A stretch of 64,000 bases of DNA from Trichomonas vaginalis G3 (lineage: Eukaryota > Parabasalia > Trichomonadida > Trichomonadidae): contig NC_067206.1 in NCBI RefSeq assembly GCF_026262505.1, positions 25,249,896 through 25,313,895 of the forward strand, written 5' to 3'. Position 1 is the stretch's first letter. Every line of letters starts with the position of its first letter. This document shows positions 20,174-31,082 of the stretch, piece by piece. A program made the translations under genes and the position numbers. The notes under the pieces are model-generated. The model worked only from the letters and a program-made list of their open reading frames with translations. It made no database searches and was not told the DNA's origin.

Positions 20174-21280
20174 CTAAAGTCCATAAAATGAATTAAGAAC
20201 ACATAAATTTTTATCATCTGCGACGTGACGAATACATTTTAATTTACTCAAGAATGCGTACCCTGATACATTAAATCTAATTCCTGTCTTATTTAATTTC
20301 ACAACTTTGAAAAGGAATGTATGAATAGCTATAAAATGATGAGATGATGTTTTATGGGTTGCTTCCATTTTTTCTGAAATAAATGAATAAATATAATGTT
20401 TATAAGTTTTCATATCTTTTATATTCTTAATAACGAATGGTATAGACCTTTCAACTTCGTCTTCCTTCGGTGCTGTTCTTTCATATGAAACATTATTAGT
20501 ATCTTCAATAATGAAACCACAATCGCATAAAATTTTATATGTACCAATTGTTTCTTTTGATATTTTATCTAACAAATCAAAAACTTTATCAACACCTGTA
20601 CATTTATTTAAATAATAATTTGTGTAAATATCATGGTCTTCTTTCTTAATCGTATTTGTTGCATATGTTACATTTTTCAGTGCTTTTTTGAATTTTTCAG
20701 AATCAAGAGGAGGTGAAAGTAATATACATGGATAATCTCCATCGTCAATAAATTGTAACTTATGTTTATGAATAAATTTTGTGCCTTCTTCTGAAAGTGT
20801 TTCATCTATTTCACCATCTAATAAATTTTTAGTAGATTCCAAAAAGTAATTTTTATATCTTTCTTCATGAGATTTTTGAACTTCTGATTCTGAAGCTGGG
20901 ATATTCATTAAACCCTCTACTTCATTCTCATTATATTTTTCAACTTCTCTTAATTCCTTAATTTTTTCATCTATTTCATCTCTTATTTTTTCCAGTCTTT
21001 CAATTTCATCATATTCATCATCTTTAATCCGTTCTTCATAATATTCAGGGAAAACATCAGGTTCTTTAGGTTTTTCTTCTTCAGATGTGGGATATAAGAA
21101 ATTTATAACATCATCTTTATTCATTTTTCCATCATAATCTAAATCATTTAATAACTCCGCGAATTTTTGACAATTTCTTAAATAATATTTATTAACTTCA
21201 TAACTCGCCTCCTCTAATATATCCTTTATTTCCTCGTTTGTGAATCCCAATTTTTTAACGTCGTTAGTCTTGACACTCAT
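20174..21280 (-). CDS. Maverick protein, 368-370 aa, coiled coil, unknown
   Basis: Open gene between PolB and the right terminal repeat; counterpart 34656-35787 in copy 2. ATG codons stand at 21284-21286 and 21278-21280; the second has the ATGAGT context shared with other genes and is preferred. The first 60 residues contain an EF-hand-like or helical segment (LDYDGKMNKDDVINFL), followed by a strongly charged coiled coil (about residues 85-115, EIERLEKIRDEIDEKIKEL), then a mixed alpha/beta C-terminal domain of 200 residues that is almost unchanged in copy 2. No family recognised. Being next to PolB, it could be the replication partner (terminal protein), but this is a guess. Confidence 0.65.
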   Translation of the reverse strand: MSVKTNDVKKLGFTNEEIKDILEEASYEVNKYYLRNCQKFAELLNDLDYDGKMNKDDVINFLYPTSEEEKPKEPDVFPEYYEERIKDDEYDEIERLEKIRDEIDEKIKELREVEKYNENEVEGLMNIPASESEVQKSHEERYKNYFLESTKNLLDGEIDETLSEEGTKFIHKHKLQFIDDGDYPCILLSPPLDSEKFKKALKNVTYATNTIKKEDHDIYTNYYLNKCTGVDKVFDLLDKISKETIGTYKILCDCGFIIEDTNNVSYERTAPKEDEVERSIPFVIKNIKDMKTYKHYIYSFISEKMEATHKTSSHHFIAIHTFLFKVVKLNKTGIRFNVSGYAFLSKLKCIRHVADDKNLCVLNSFYGL

Positions 21281-22090
21281 TTTCATACGAATTAAAAAAA
21301 TAAATTATTCAAAAAATGTAAGACATGAATTTTTAAAGTTTATTTTTCATTCTTGAATGATAATTATATCTGATTTCTTTTACTCTCTCATACATACTAG
21401 ATTTGAAGAATTCAGAACTTTTACCATAATCTCCTAAATGTTTTCTTATCCCCAACGTGTGCCAGTTATTATATGAAACTGAATAAACTTTATCTTTATC
21501 TTTACACCTTTCATCACTTCCAATATATTTATATCTCAGTTTTGATTTAGCATTTTCATATTCATTAACGTTTAATAATTCACAGTCTTCCTTTTTAAAT
21601 TGATGTTTAAGATATTCAGGATTTAATACTCTACGTTTATATGCTCCTAACTTAGTTCTAAAGGTTTTTCTACAAAATTTAGGAATTCCATCCTCTTTAA
21701 TGTCATCAATGATTTCCATTTCATTATTTTCAATTTCTTCTTCTCGTTTATGAGGTCTTTGATTATGACTCCATTGATTCCATGAAATTAAATATTCTTT
21801 ATCATTATATTTATACCTCATTAGCTTATTTTGGCTTTCATATTCATTTAATAATTCACAATCTTCATTTTTAAATTGAAGTTTAACCCATTCAGGATTT
21901 AAACAATGTTTAATTAATCGCGGAATATCTGACATCATCTATATATAGCTTCTTTTATAAAAGATAAAAAAATAAATTATTTTAAAATTAATGTTAATTT
22001 TTTAATGATTTATAAATAAATATATTTTAATGCATCGTCTATATATAGATGCAACAAAAAAAGTCACACAACCCGCACTCATATACTACT
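21274..22090 (-). repeat. Right terminal inverted repeat of Maverick 1 (817 bp)
   Basis: Reverse complement of 296-1112, apparently identical. Ends ...CATATACTACT directly before the right target duplication. Confidence 0.95.
21333..21938 (-). CDS. Terminal-repeat gene, second copy, 201 aa
   Basis: Identical to the protein of 448-1053, carried by the right terminal repeat and transcribed inwards. Identity of the two copies shows the repeats are young or kept alike by conversion or by replication. See the first copy for the description of the two internal 60-residue units. Neither copy 2 nor the host part of the window has a relative. Confidence 0.75.
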   Translation of the reverse strand: MMSDIPRLIKHCLNPEWVKLQFKNEDCELLNEYESQNKLMRYKYNDKEYLISWNQWSHNQRPHKREEEIENNEMEIIDDIKEDGIPKFCRKTFRTKLGAYKRRVLNPEYLKHQFKKEDCELLNVNEYENAKSKLRYKYIGSDERCKDKDKVYSVSYNNWHTLGIRKHLGDYGKSSEFFKSSMYERVKEIRYNYHSRMKNKL

Positions 22091-22096
22091 ATTTGT
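22091..22096. repeat. Target-site duplication, right of Maverick 1 (ATTTGT)
   Basis: Same six bases as at 290-295. Matching duplications on both sides show that this element's two ends are still the ones that integrated together. Confidence 0.95.
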
Positions 22097-22523
22097 GCTC
22101 TAAAATCTTAGCTTTAATTCCGATAAATTATTAATCTCAAATAGATATATTACAAAATCTACATATAAAGTATTATCTTATTTCTTACATTTAAATCAAG
22201 TTTCTTCCAATTTTTAGATTTTTAGCAAATTAAAATTCTGTTACACTTCTATTGAATGAGTTAAGTTTATATTATACCTATATTGCTTATAATTCATTCA
22301 ATTTTGAAAATATCTTTTCAGGAATTCCTTTAGGCACTTAGCATCTTAACTACTAACTTTAATTGTTGTAAATCGCAATCATTCTTAAATATATATCAAT
22401 GTTAGCTGTTACTTATTAAATTGTGGTAACAAATTCTTTAACTCTTCCTAAAATCAAGTTGGCTATTAACTCATGGAGTAATAAACTGCGTTTATTAAAT
22501 GATTGTTATTTTATGACATTTTC
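22097..22523. other. AT-rich spacer
   Basis: No gene, repeat or RNA seen. By position this is the far upstream region of the importin-like gene before the Maverick came in. Confidence 0.6.
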
Positions 22524-22634
22524 TTTCTTTTCATATTTATCATTGTTTTATAAGATTATCTTTCTTTTCATATTTATCATTGTTTTATTACATTATTTTT
22601 CTTTTCATATTTATTATTGTTTTACCCTCACTCT
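22524..22634 (+). repeat. 37-bp tandem repeat, three units
   Basis: Units begin TTTCTTTTCATATTTATCA at 22524, 22561 and 22598, with the third slightly changed. They abut the MITE-like element. Confidence 0.85.
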
Positions 22635-22841
22635 AGGGGGTGAGTGCGGGACAAATTTGCCAAGTGTCACTTTTCAATAACCTTAAATTACGCTTTTCTA
22701 TTTTTTAAAAAATAACCTTAAATTATATTTGAAGAAATTATGTCTATGATATATGTTTTATGCTAGAATCTTGGAGTTTTCATGCACTACACAAGAGCTC
22801 CAAGGTTCCAAGAGTGAATGCTCAATAGCAATTATAGAGAT

Positions 22842-22905
22842 GTACCTTTTCAAAATGACTTTTACTGATTAAATTTAATCAATAGAAGACATTTTGAAAA
22901 GGTAC
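22842..22905. repeat. 16-bp inverted repeat with palindromic centre
   Basis: GTACCTTTTCAAAATG at 22842-22857 and its reverse complement ending at 22905; the loop contains GATTAAATTTAATC. Confidence 0.9.
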
Positions 22906-23002
22906 CTCTACAATTAGATATACAATAGATTCAAAGCTTCATTTCAGATAGATTTGAAACTTTGAAACTCTTGGTAGATTTTGAGTGAATGCTGACAATC
23001 AT

Positions 23003-23039
23003 CTTTGAGAAGGTTTTCTTAAAGAAAACCTTCTCAAAG
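23003..23039. repeat. 37-bp near-perfect palindrome
   Basis: Arms of 18 bp (CTTTGAGAAGGTTTTCTT and its complement) around one central A. Confidence 0.95.
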
Positions 23040-23049
23040 AGGTTTCTCA

Positions 23050-23096
23050 GGAGCCATGAGGCTCCCTTTCGTAATGATTGGGAGCCTTGGGGCTCC
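23050..23096. repeat. Double GC hairpin in the MITE-like element
   Basis: GGAGCCatgaGGCTCC (23050-23065) and GGAGCCttggGGCTCC (23081-23096). Two small stems in a row recall the Maverick micro-hairpins, although the stem sequence is different. Confidence 0.85.
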
Positions 23097-23178
23097 TGCA
23101 GCAGAGTATCGCTCCGCTCCATTAATTTTTTTAAAAAAAAGTGCCGTGTGGCAAATTTGTCCTGTTCCCGACCCCCTA

Positions 23179-24460
23179 CCCAGGTATCTAAAATACCATT
23201 TATCGCCTGAAAAGCACACTTAATTTATGCCAATTGACAAAATAAAGATATGTTTAGAATGCTGATATGATGGAGAATCATGCTGCATCATTATTGGCCA
23301 GCAATATATAATATTTAAGAAATCTACGAGATTATCTGATTTCATGAAACTCAATGTATACTAAGTTTCAGACTTTGAAATTTTAACATGTTGATATGGG
23401 TACATAGGGTTTATGATTCCAGTCATTTATTTAAAAAATTACAAAAATGAATTAATATGATGTGAGTAACAATGGTAATAAACGCTTAATTACTAATATA
23501 TTATTTCTTGGTAGGAATGAAATGTTTTGGTGACATTTATAGAAGTTAAGCTGAGAATCAAAAATGCAAAAATTATTTTAAATATTACAAGCATTATTTG
23601 ATGTCATTGAGTTTAGAGTCGTGTAGATATATGAGTACAATATGTTATTGATGTATATATGCAATAATTGTGAAAATGAAATGTGAATCTCAAGATGAGT
23701 TGCATGTTACTGCGCTATAATTTGAATTCAATACGTACATAACATTACTAAATGTATTTTAAGATAATACAAAAAATTAAGCTTGCAAAAAGATATCGAA
23801 ATGTAATTTTCATTAGATTCAAAGTTCTGAATAGATTTTGATTTTAACTATTGATGAGTTTGTCAAACCTCTATAATAATAGAATGTAGAACTAATTAAA
23901 TATAATTAATAAAAAAATACAAATTTAAGTGATATTATAAGAGATATATGTGATGTTACCAATATGATATGATATTGGAGAACTGATAGAATTGTGATGT
24001 GAGACTAAATATGATTTTATTATGAATAGGAGAATAATATTAGAAGAATTTCTTGAATTTAATGTATCTGAATATGTAATTGGGCATATATTCTATATAT
24101 ATATTGGTAGGTTAACTAGAAATAAGAAGGAAAGATTGTTAATGAATAATATGAGATTAAGCGAAAATATATTGTTCTAATAGATGAGTGTTGAGATCCA
24201 ATATATATGAAGAGGGATATGTGAGAGGAAATATGTATATTTAATAAAATAAGCGATGAGAGAAAAAATAACAAAGATTTATATGAAATTTTGAGTATTG
24301 AAAAAGCTCGATTAGTGATTTTATGTCTGTTAAAGGAATAGATATTCTAGGAGAAAGATAAATTGAATTAAAGAAGAATAAAAAAAGTTGATTAAGATTG
24401 ATAAAAATATTGAATTGTATGACAATGGAAAGAAGGAATAAATTGGTGTTGGTATGACGG
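23179..24460. other. AT-rich spacer
   Basis: About 1.3 kb with no gene or repeat that I can support; composition is very A/T-rich with simple runs. Confidence 0.6.
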
Positions 24461-24539
24461 TATCATTTCGGGAGACATTGCCTCTGCATGTCTCCCAGAA
24501 TGAGACAATCTTCTGCAATCAGAATGTGATGCAAAACTT

Positions 24540-27466
24540 GACCGACAAGAGTGTATTGTGCACTCCTGTCGGTCGCAGTGTCTCATTCTGGGAGACATTG
24601 CCTCTGCATGTCTCCCAGAATGGAACAATGTTCCGCATTGATAACTTGAACGCGGAAGTTTGACCGACAAGAGTGTATTGTGCACTCCTGTCGGTCGCAG
24701 TGTCTCATTCTGGGAGACATTGCCTCTGCATGTCTCCCAGAATGGAACAATGTTCCGCATTGATAACTTGAACGCGGAAGTTTGACCGACAAGAGTGTAT
24801 TGTGCACTCCTGTCGGTCGCAGTGTCTCATTCTGGGAGACATTGCCTCTGCATGTCTCCCAGAATGGAACAATGTTCCGCATTGATAACTTGAACGCGGA
24901 AGTTTGACCGACAAGAGTGTATTGTGCACTCCTGTCGGTCGCAGTGTCTCATTCTGGGAGACATTGCCTCTGCATGTCTCCCAGAATGGAACAATGTTCC
25001 GCATTGATAACTTGAACGCGGAAGTTTGACCGACAAGAGTGTATTGTGCACTCCTGTCGGTCGCAGTGTCTCATTCTGGGAGACATTGCCTCTGCATGTC
25101 TCCCAGAATGGAACAATGTTCCGCATTGATAACTTGAACGCGGAAGTTTGACCGACAAGAGTGTATTGTGCACTCCTGTCGGTCGCAGTGTCTCATTCTG
25201 GGAGACATTGCCTCTGCATGTCTCCCAGAATGGAACAATGTTCCGCATTGATAACTTGAACGCGGAAGTTTGACCGACAAGAGTGTATTGTGCACTCCTG
25301 TCGGTCGCAGTGTCTCATTCTGGGAGACATTGCCTCTGCATGTCTCCCAGAATGGAACAATGTTCCGCATTGATAACTTGAACGCGGAAGTTTGACCGAC
25401 AAGAGTGTATTGTGCACTCCTGTCGGTCGCAGTGTCTCATTCTGGGAGACATTGCCTCTGCATGTCTCCCAGAATGGAACAATGTTCCGCATTGATAACT
25501 TGAACGCGGAAGTTTGACCGACAAGAGTGTATTGTGCACTCCTGTCGGTCGCAGTGTCTCATTCTGGGAGACATTGCCTCTGCATGTCTCCCAGAATGGA
25601 ACAATGTTCCGCATTGATAACTTGAACGCGGAAGTTTGACCGACAAGAGTGTATTGTGCACTCCTGTCGGTCGCAGTGTCTCATTCTGGGAGACATTGCC
25701 TCTGCATGTCTCCCAGAATGGAACAATGTTCCGCATTGATAACTTGAACGCGGAAGTTTGACCGACAAGAGTGTATTGTGCACTCCTGTCGGTCGCAGTG
25801 TCTCATTCTGGGAGACATTGCCTCTGCATGTCTCCCAGAATGGAACAATGTTCCGCATTGATAACTTGAACGCGGAAGTTTGACCGACAAGAGTGTATTG
25901 TGCACTCCTGTCGGTCGCAGTGTCTCATTCTGGGAGACATTGCCTCTGCATGTCTCCCAGAATGGAACAATGTTCCGCATTGATAACTTGAACGCGGAAG
26001 TTTGACCGACAAGAGTGTATTGTGCACTCCTGTCGGTCGCAGTGTCTCATTCTGGGAGACATTGCCTCTGCATGTCTCCCAGAATGGAACAATGTTCCGC
26101 ATTGATAACTTGAACGCGGAAGTTTGACCGACAAGAGTGTATTGTGCACTCCTGTCGGTCGCAGTGTCTCATTCTGGGAGACATTGCCTCTGCATGTCTC
26201 CCAGAATGGAACAATGTTCCGCATTGATAACTTGAACGCGGAAGTTTGACCGACAAGAGTGTATTGTGCACTCCTGTCGGTCGCAGTGTCTCATTCTGGG
26301 AGACATTGCCTCTGCATGTCTCCCAGAATGGAACAATGTTCCGCATTGATAACTTGAACGCGGAAGTTTGACCGACAAGAGTGTATTGTGCACTCCTGTC
26401 GGTCGCAGTGTCTCATTCTGGGAGACATTGCCTCTGCATGTCTCCCAGAATGGAACAATGTTCCGCATTGATAACTTGAACGCGGAAGTTTGACCGACAA
26501 GAGTGTATTGTGCACTCCTGTCGGTCGCAGTGTCTCATTCTGGGAGACATTGCCTCTGCATGTCTCCCAGAATGGAACAATGTTCCGCATTGATAACTTG
26601 AACGCGGAAGTTTGACCGACAAGAGTGTATTGTGCACTCCTGTCGGTCGCAGTGTCTCATTCTGGGAGACATTGCCTCTGCATGTCTCCCAGAATGGAAC
26701 AATGTTCCGCATTGATAACTTGAACGCGGAAGTTTGACCGACAAGAGTGTATTGTGCACTCCTGTCGGTCGCAGTGTCTCATTCTGGGAGACATTGCCTC
26801 TGCATGTCTCCCAGAATGGAACAATGTTCCGCATTGATAACTTGAACGCGGAAGTTTGACCGACAAGAGTGTATTGTGCACTCCTGTCGGTCGCAGTGTC
26901 TCATTCTGGGAGACATTGCCTCTGCATGTCTCCCAGAATGGAACAATGTTCCGCATTGATAACTTGAACGCGGAAGTTTGACCGACAAGAGTGTATTGTG
27001 CACTCCTGTCGGTCGCAGTGTCTCATTCTGGGAGACATTGCCTCTGCATGTCTCCCAGAATGGAACAATGTTCCGCATTGATAACTTGAACGCGGAAGTT
27101 TGACCGACAAGAGTGTATTGTGCACTCCTGTCGGTCGCAGTGTCTCATTCTGGGAGACATTGCCTCTGCATGTCTCCCAGAATGGAACAATGTTCCGCAT
27201 TGATAACTTGAACGCGGAAGTTTGACCGACAAGAGTGTATTGTGCACTCCTGTCGGTCGCAGTGTCTCATTCTGGGAGACATTGCCTCTGCATGTCTCCC
27301 AGAATGGAACAATGTTCCGCATTCATAACTTGAACGCGGAAGTTTGACCGACAAGAGTGTATTGTGCACTCCTGTCGGTCGCAGTGTCTCATTCTGGGAG
27401 ACATTGCCTCTGCATGTCTCCCAGAATGGAACAATGTTCCGCATTCATAACTTGAACGGAAGTTTG
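24540..27466 (-). repeat. Left array, 24 units of 122 bp
   Basis: Twenty-four periods between GACCGACA copies at 24540 and 27466, nearly identical; one unit lacks 2 bp. A diverged partial unit precedes the array (24461-24539). Each unit folds into three small hairpins: ATTCTGGGAGACAT with its complement around a 9-base loop, GACCGACAaGAGTG with CACTCcTGTCGGTC around 7 bases, and TTCCGC/GCGGAA. All units have ATTGATAAC except the two nearest the centre, which have ATTCATAAC. Confidence 0.97.
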
Positions 27467-27770
27467 ACCGACAAGAGTGCATTATCCATAGTCATACCTC
27501 AAAAAGACAAAACTTACATAAAATAGGTAAACTTTGGTTTTCACTTAATAATGTTTATTTTTAATTTTTTGTTCTTTATATAACTTTTTCTTCTACTAAA
27601 CTATTTTACAGACTCTACTGAGCTATCCTCACATATATACCTGTGACAATAACACATATATACTCCTTCATATTCTGATCTCATGACATATTACAGCACA
27701 AACTATAATTATACAACATACCTCATAAAGTCTGATTTTACCCCTATCTAAGCGTTCAAAACTTATTTTC

Positions 27771-28121
27771 CTTAAAATTTCTCTTCAAGTTCATACTGAA
27801 ACAACATCTTTTTTTGAAAATACAATTTTTTCAAAAAATGTATGAATTCAAAAGTGCATACTATATCTAGTCATTACCCAACATTAATTTTGTATTTTAG
27901 TTTTTAAGATATTCATTTTATTATACGTCTTATTCAGAAGATTAAATATATTTGTGAGGGAAAACGGATGAAATAATAAATATGTCAAGATCGAGGAATT
28001 GACAATTTTAAGGAAAATATTAAGTTGTGTATTTTGTGTTTATCTCATTGTGTGATGCATATTTTCACGATCTGACAGCAGAAATCGAATCAGCAGAGCC
28101 AGAAGAATCAGATTATGCGGG
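27771..28121. other. Unique centre of the palindrome
   Basis: About 350 bp of AT-rich DNA without an inverted counterpart and without an open frame of note. If this is a Foldback-type element this would be its loop; if a palindrome, the spacer that keeps the arms apart. Confidence 0.7.
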
Positions 28122-28440
28122 GAAAATAGTTTTGAACGCTTAGATAGGGGTAAAATCAGACTTTATGAGGTATGTTGTATAATTATAGTTTGTGCTGTAA
28201 TATGTCATGAGATCAGAATATGAAGGGAGTATATATGTGTTATTGTCACAGGTATATATGTGAGGATAGCTCAGTAGAGTCTGTAAAATAGTTTAGTAGA
28301 AGAAAAAGTTATATAAAGAACAAAAAATTAAAAATAAACATTATTAAGTGAAAACCAAAGTTTACCTATTTTATGTAAGGGTTTGTCTTTGTGGGTTGAG
28401 GTATATGACAAAAAATATTGGATAATGCACTCTTGTCGGT

Positions 28441-31000
28441 CAAACTTCCGCGTTCAAGTTATGAATGCGGAACATTGTTCCATTCTGGGAGACATGCAGA
28501 GGCAATGTCTCCCAGAATGAGACACTGCGACCGACAGGAGTGCACAATACACTCTTGTCGGTCAAACTTCCGCGTTCAAGTTATGAATGCGGAACATTGT
28601 TCCATTCTGGGAGACATGCAGAGGCAATGTCTCCCAGAATGAGACACTGCGACCGACAGGAGTGCACAATACACTCTTGTCGGTCAAACTTCCGCGTTCA
28701 AGTTATGAATGCGGAACATTGTTCCATTCTGGGAGACATGCAGAGGCAATGTCTCCCAGAATGAGACACTGCGACCGACAGGAGTGCACAATACACTCTT
28801 GTCGGTCAAACTTCCGCGTTCAAGTTATGAATGCGGAACATTGTTCCATTCTGGGAGACATGCAGAGGCAATGTCTCCCAGAATGAGACACTGCGACCGA
28901 CAGGAGTGCACAATACACTCTTGTCGGTCAAACTTCCGCGTTCAAGTTATGAATGCGGAACATTGTTCCATTCTGGGAGACATGCAGAGGCAATGTCTCC
29001 CAGAATGAGACACTGCGACCGACAGGAGTGCACAATACACTCTTGTCGGTCAAACTTCCGCGTTCAAGTTATGAATGCGGAACATTGTTCCATTCTGGGA
29101 GACATGCAGAGGCAATGTCTCCCAGAATGAGACACTGCGACCGACAGGAGTGCACAATACACTCTTGTCGGTCAAACTTCCGCGTTCAAGTTATGAATGC
29201 GGAACATTGTTCCATTCTGGGAGACATGCAGAGGCAATGTCTCCCAGAATGAGACACTGCGACCGACAGGAGTGCACAATACACTCTTGTCGGTCAAACT
29301 TCCGCGTTCAAGTTATGAATGCGGAACATTGTTCCATTCTGGGAGACATGCAGAGGCAATGTCTCCCAGAATGAGACACTGCGACCGACAGGAGTGCACA
29401 ATACACTCTTGTCGGTCAAACTTCCGCGTTCAAGTTATCAATGCGGAACATTGTTCCATTCTGGGAGACATGCAGAGGCAATGTCTCCCAGAATGAGACA
29501 CTGCGACCGACAGGAGTGCACAATACACTCTTGTCGGTCAAACTTCCGCGTTCAAGTTATCAATGCGGAACATTGTTCCATTCTGGGAGACATGCAGAGG
29601 CAATGTCTCCCAGAATGAGACACTGCGACCGACAGGAGTGCACAATACACTCTTGTCGGTCAAACTTCCGCGTTCAAGTTATCAATGCGGAACATTGTTC
29701 CATTCTGGGAGACATGCAGAGGCAATGTCTCCCAGAATGAGACACTGCGACCGACAGGAGTGCACAATACACTCTTGTCGGTCAAACTTCCGCGTTCAAG
29801 TTATCAATGCGGAACATTGTTCCATTCTGGGAGACATGCAGAGGCAATGTCTCCCAGAATGAGACACTGCGACCGACAGGAGTGCACAATACACTCTTGT
29901 CGGTCAAACTTCCGCGTTCAAGTTATCAATGCGGAACATTGTTCCATTCTGGGAGACATGCAGAGGCAATGTCTCCCAGAATGAGACACTGCGACCGACA
30001 GGAGTGCACAATACACTCTTGTCGGTCAAACTTCCGCGTTCAAGTTATCAATGCGGAACATTGTTCCATTCTGGGAGACATGCAGAGGCAATGTCTCCCA
30101 GAATGAGACACTGCGACCGACAGGAGTGCACAATACACTCTTGTCGGTCAAACTTCCGCGTTCAAGTTATCAATGCGGAACATTGTTCCATTCTGGGAGA
30201 CATGCAGAGGCAATGTCTCCCAGAATGAGACACTGCGACCGACAGGAGTGCACAATACACTCTTGTCGGTCAAACTTCCGCGTTCAAGTTATGAATGCGG
30301 AACATTGTTCCATTCTGGGAGACATGCAGAGGCAATGTCTCCCAGAATGAGACACTGCGACCGACAGGAGTGCACAATACACTCTTGTCGGTCAAACTTC
30401 CGCGTTCAAGTTATAATGCGGAACATTGTTCCATTCTGGGAGACATGCAGAGGCAATGTCTCCCAGAATGAGACACTGCGACCGACAGGAGTGCACAATA
30501 CACTCTTGTCGGTCAAACTTCCGCGTTCAAGTTAAATGCGGAACATTGTTCCATTCTGGGAGACATGCAGAGGCAATGTCTCCCAGAATGAGACACTGCG
30601 ACCGACAGGAGTGCACAATACACTCTTGTCGGTCAAACTTCCGCGTTCAAGTTATGAATGCGGAACATTGTTCCATTCTGGGAGACATGCAGAGGCAATG
30701 TCTCCCAGAATGAGACACTGCGACCGACAGGAGTGCACAATACACTCTTGTCGGTCAAACTTCCGCGTTCAAGTTATGAATGCGGAACATTGTTCCATTC
30801 TGGGAGACATGCAGAGGCAATGTCTCCCAGAATGAGACACTGCGACCGACAGGAGTGCACAATACACTCTTGTCGGTCAAACTTCCGCGTTCAAGTTATG
30901 AATGCGGAACATTGTTCCATTCTGGGAGACATGCAGAGGCAATGTCTCCCAGAATGAGACACTGCGACCGACAGGAGTGCACAATACACTCTTGTCGGTC
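28441..31000 (+). repeat. Right array, 21 units of 122 bp, inverted relative to the left
   Basis: Twenty-one periods between GGTC copies at 28441 and 31000. Most units are identical; two around 30412 and 30534 together lack 3 bp. The variant base (TTATGAATG against TTATCAATG) is G-type in the eight units nearest the centre, C-type in the next seven (29436-30168), then mostly G-type again. Confidence 0.97.
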
Positions 31001-31082
31001 AAACTTCCGCGTTCAAGTTATGAATGCGGAACAGTGTCTCATTCGAGGAACCCTCGAAAAGAACCTCACATCGACTCTCTTT

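Larger units (their letters stand above)
296..22090 (+). mobile_element. Maverick/Polinton copy 1 (21.8 kb), fossil with many genes broken
   Basis: A complete-length Polinton. It has 817-bp terminal inverted repeats starting AGTAGTATATGAG, canonical AG...CT ends, a perfect 6-bp target duplication, and genes for a double-jelly-roll-type capsid protein, A32-type packaging ATPase, DDE integrase and protein-primed PolB. Order from the left: small genes, capsid, ATPase, unrecognised virion-type genes, tail fibre, an accessory module, two small genes, integrase, PolB, 370-codon gene. The two terminal repeats appear identical and the duplication is perfect, so insertion is recent. The element is nonetheless broken, with roughly two dozen breaks, mostly in the middle third; some could be assembly errors. 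It carries about 4.6 kb (about 9.8-14.4 kb) that copy 2 lacks. Confidence 0.96.
22634..23178. mobile_element. MITE-like non-autonomous element, about 545 bp
   Basis: The ends are imperfect inverted repeats of about 45 bp: TAGGGGGT..GGGACAAATTTGCCA...CACTTTT at the left (22634-22674) and the reverse complement at the right (23127-23178). The inside has no coding capacity but holds a 16-bp inverted repeat (22842-22905), a near-perfect palindrome (23003-23039) and two GC hairpins (23050-23096). No clear target duplication was found, so the exact ends and family (Mutator-like or other) remain open. Confidence 0.6.
24461..31060. mobile_element. Giant foldback-like palindrome built of 122-bp hairpin units
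   Basis: Two long arms, about 24461-27770 and 28122-31060, are inverted copies around a unique centre of about 350 bp. Each arm consists of a tandem array of a 122-bp unit plus an inner 300-bp non-repeated part (27483-27770 against 28122-28430) that matches almost base for base in reverse complement. Long inverted arms made of short tandem repeats around a middle segment are the architecture of Foldback (FB) transposons. No transposase is present, and I could not find a target duplication, so a palindromic amplification of a satellite is the alternative. Confidence 0.7.

Noticed and set aside
24583-30957. Dozens of overlapping 99-codon open frames, all coding the same peptide
   Set aside because: They arise because the 122-bp unit is not a multiple of three and happens to lack stops in a given frame for about 300 bp. 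They overlap one another, have no promoter of their own and are interrupted each unit cycle.
24540-31000. CRISPR array
   Set aside because: Units are identical along their full 122 bp without variable spacers, the organism is a eukaryote, and no cas-like gene is present.
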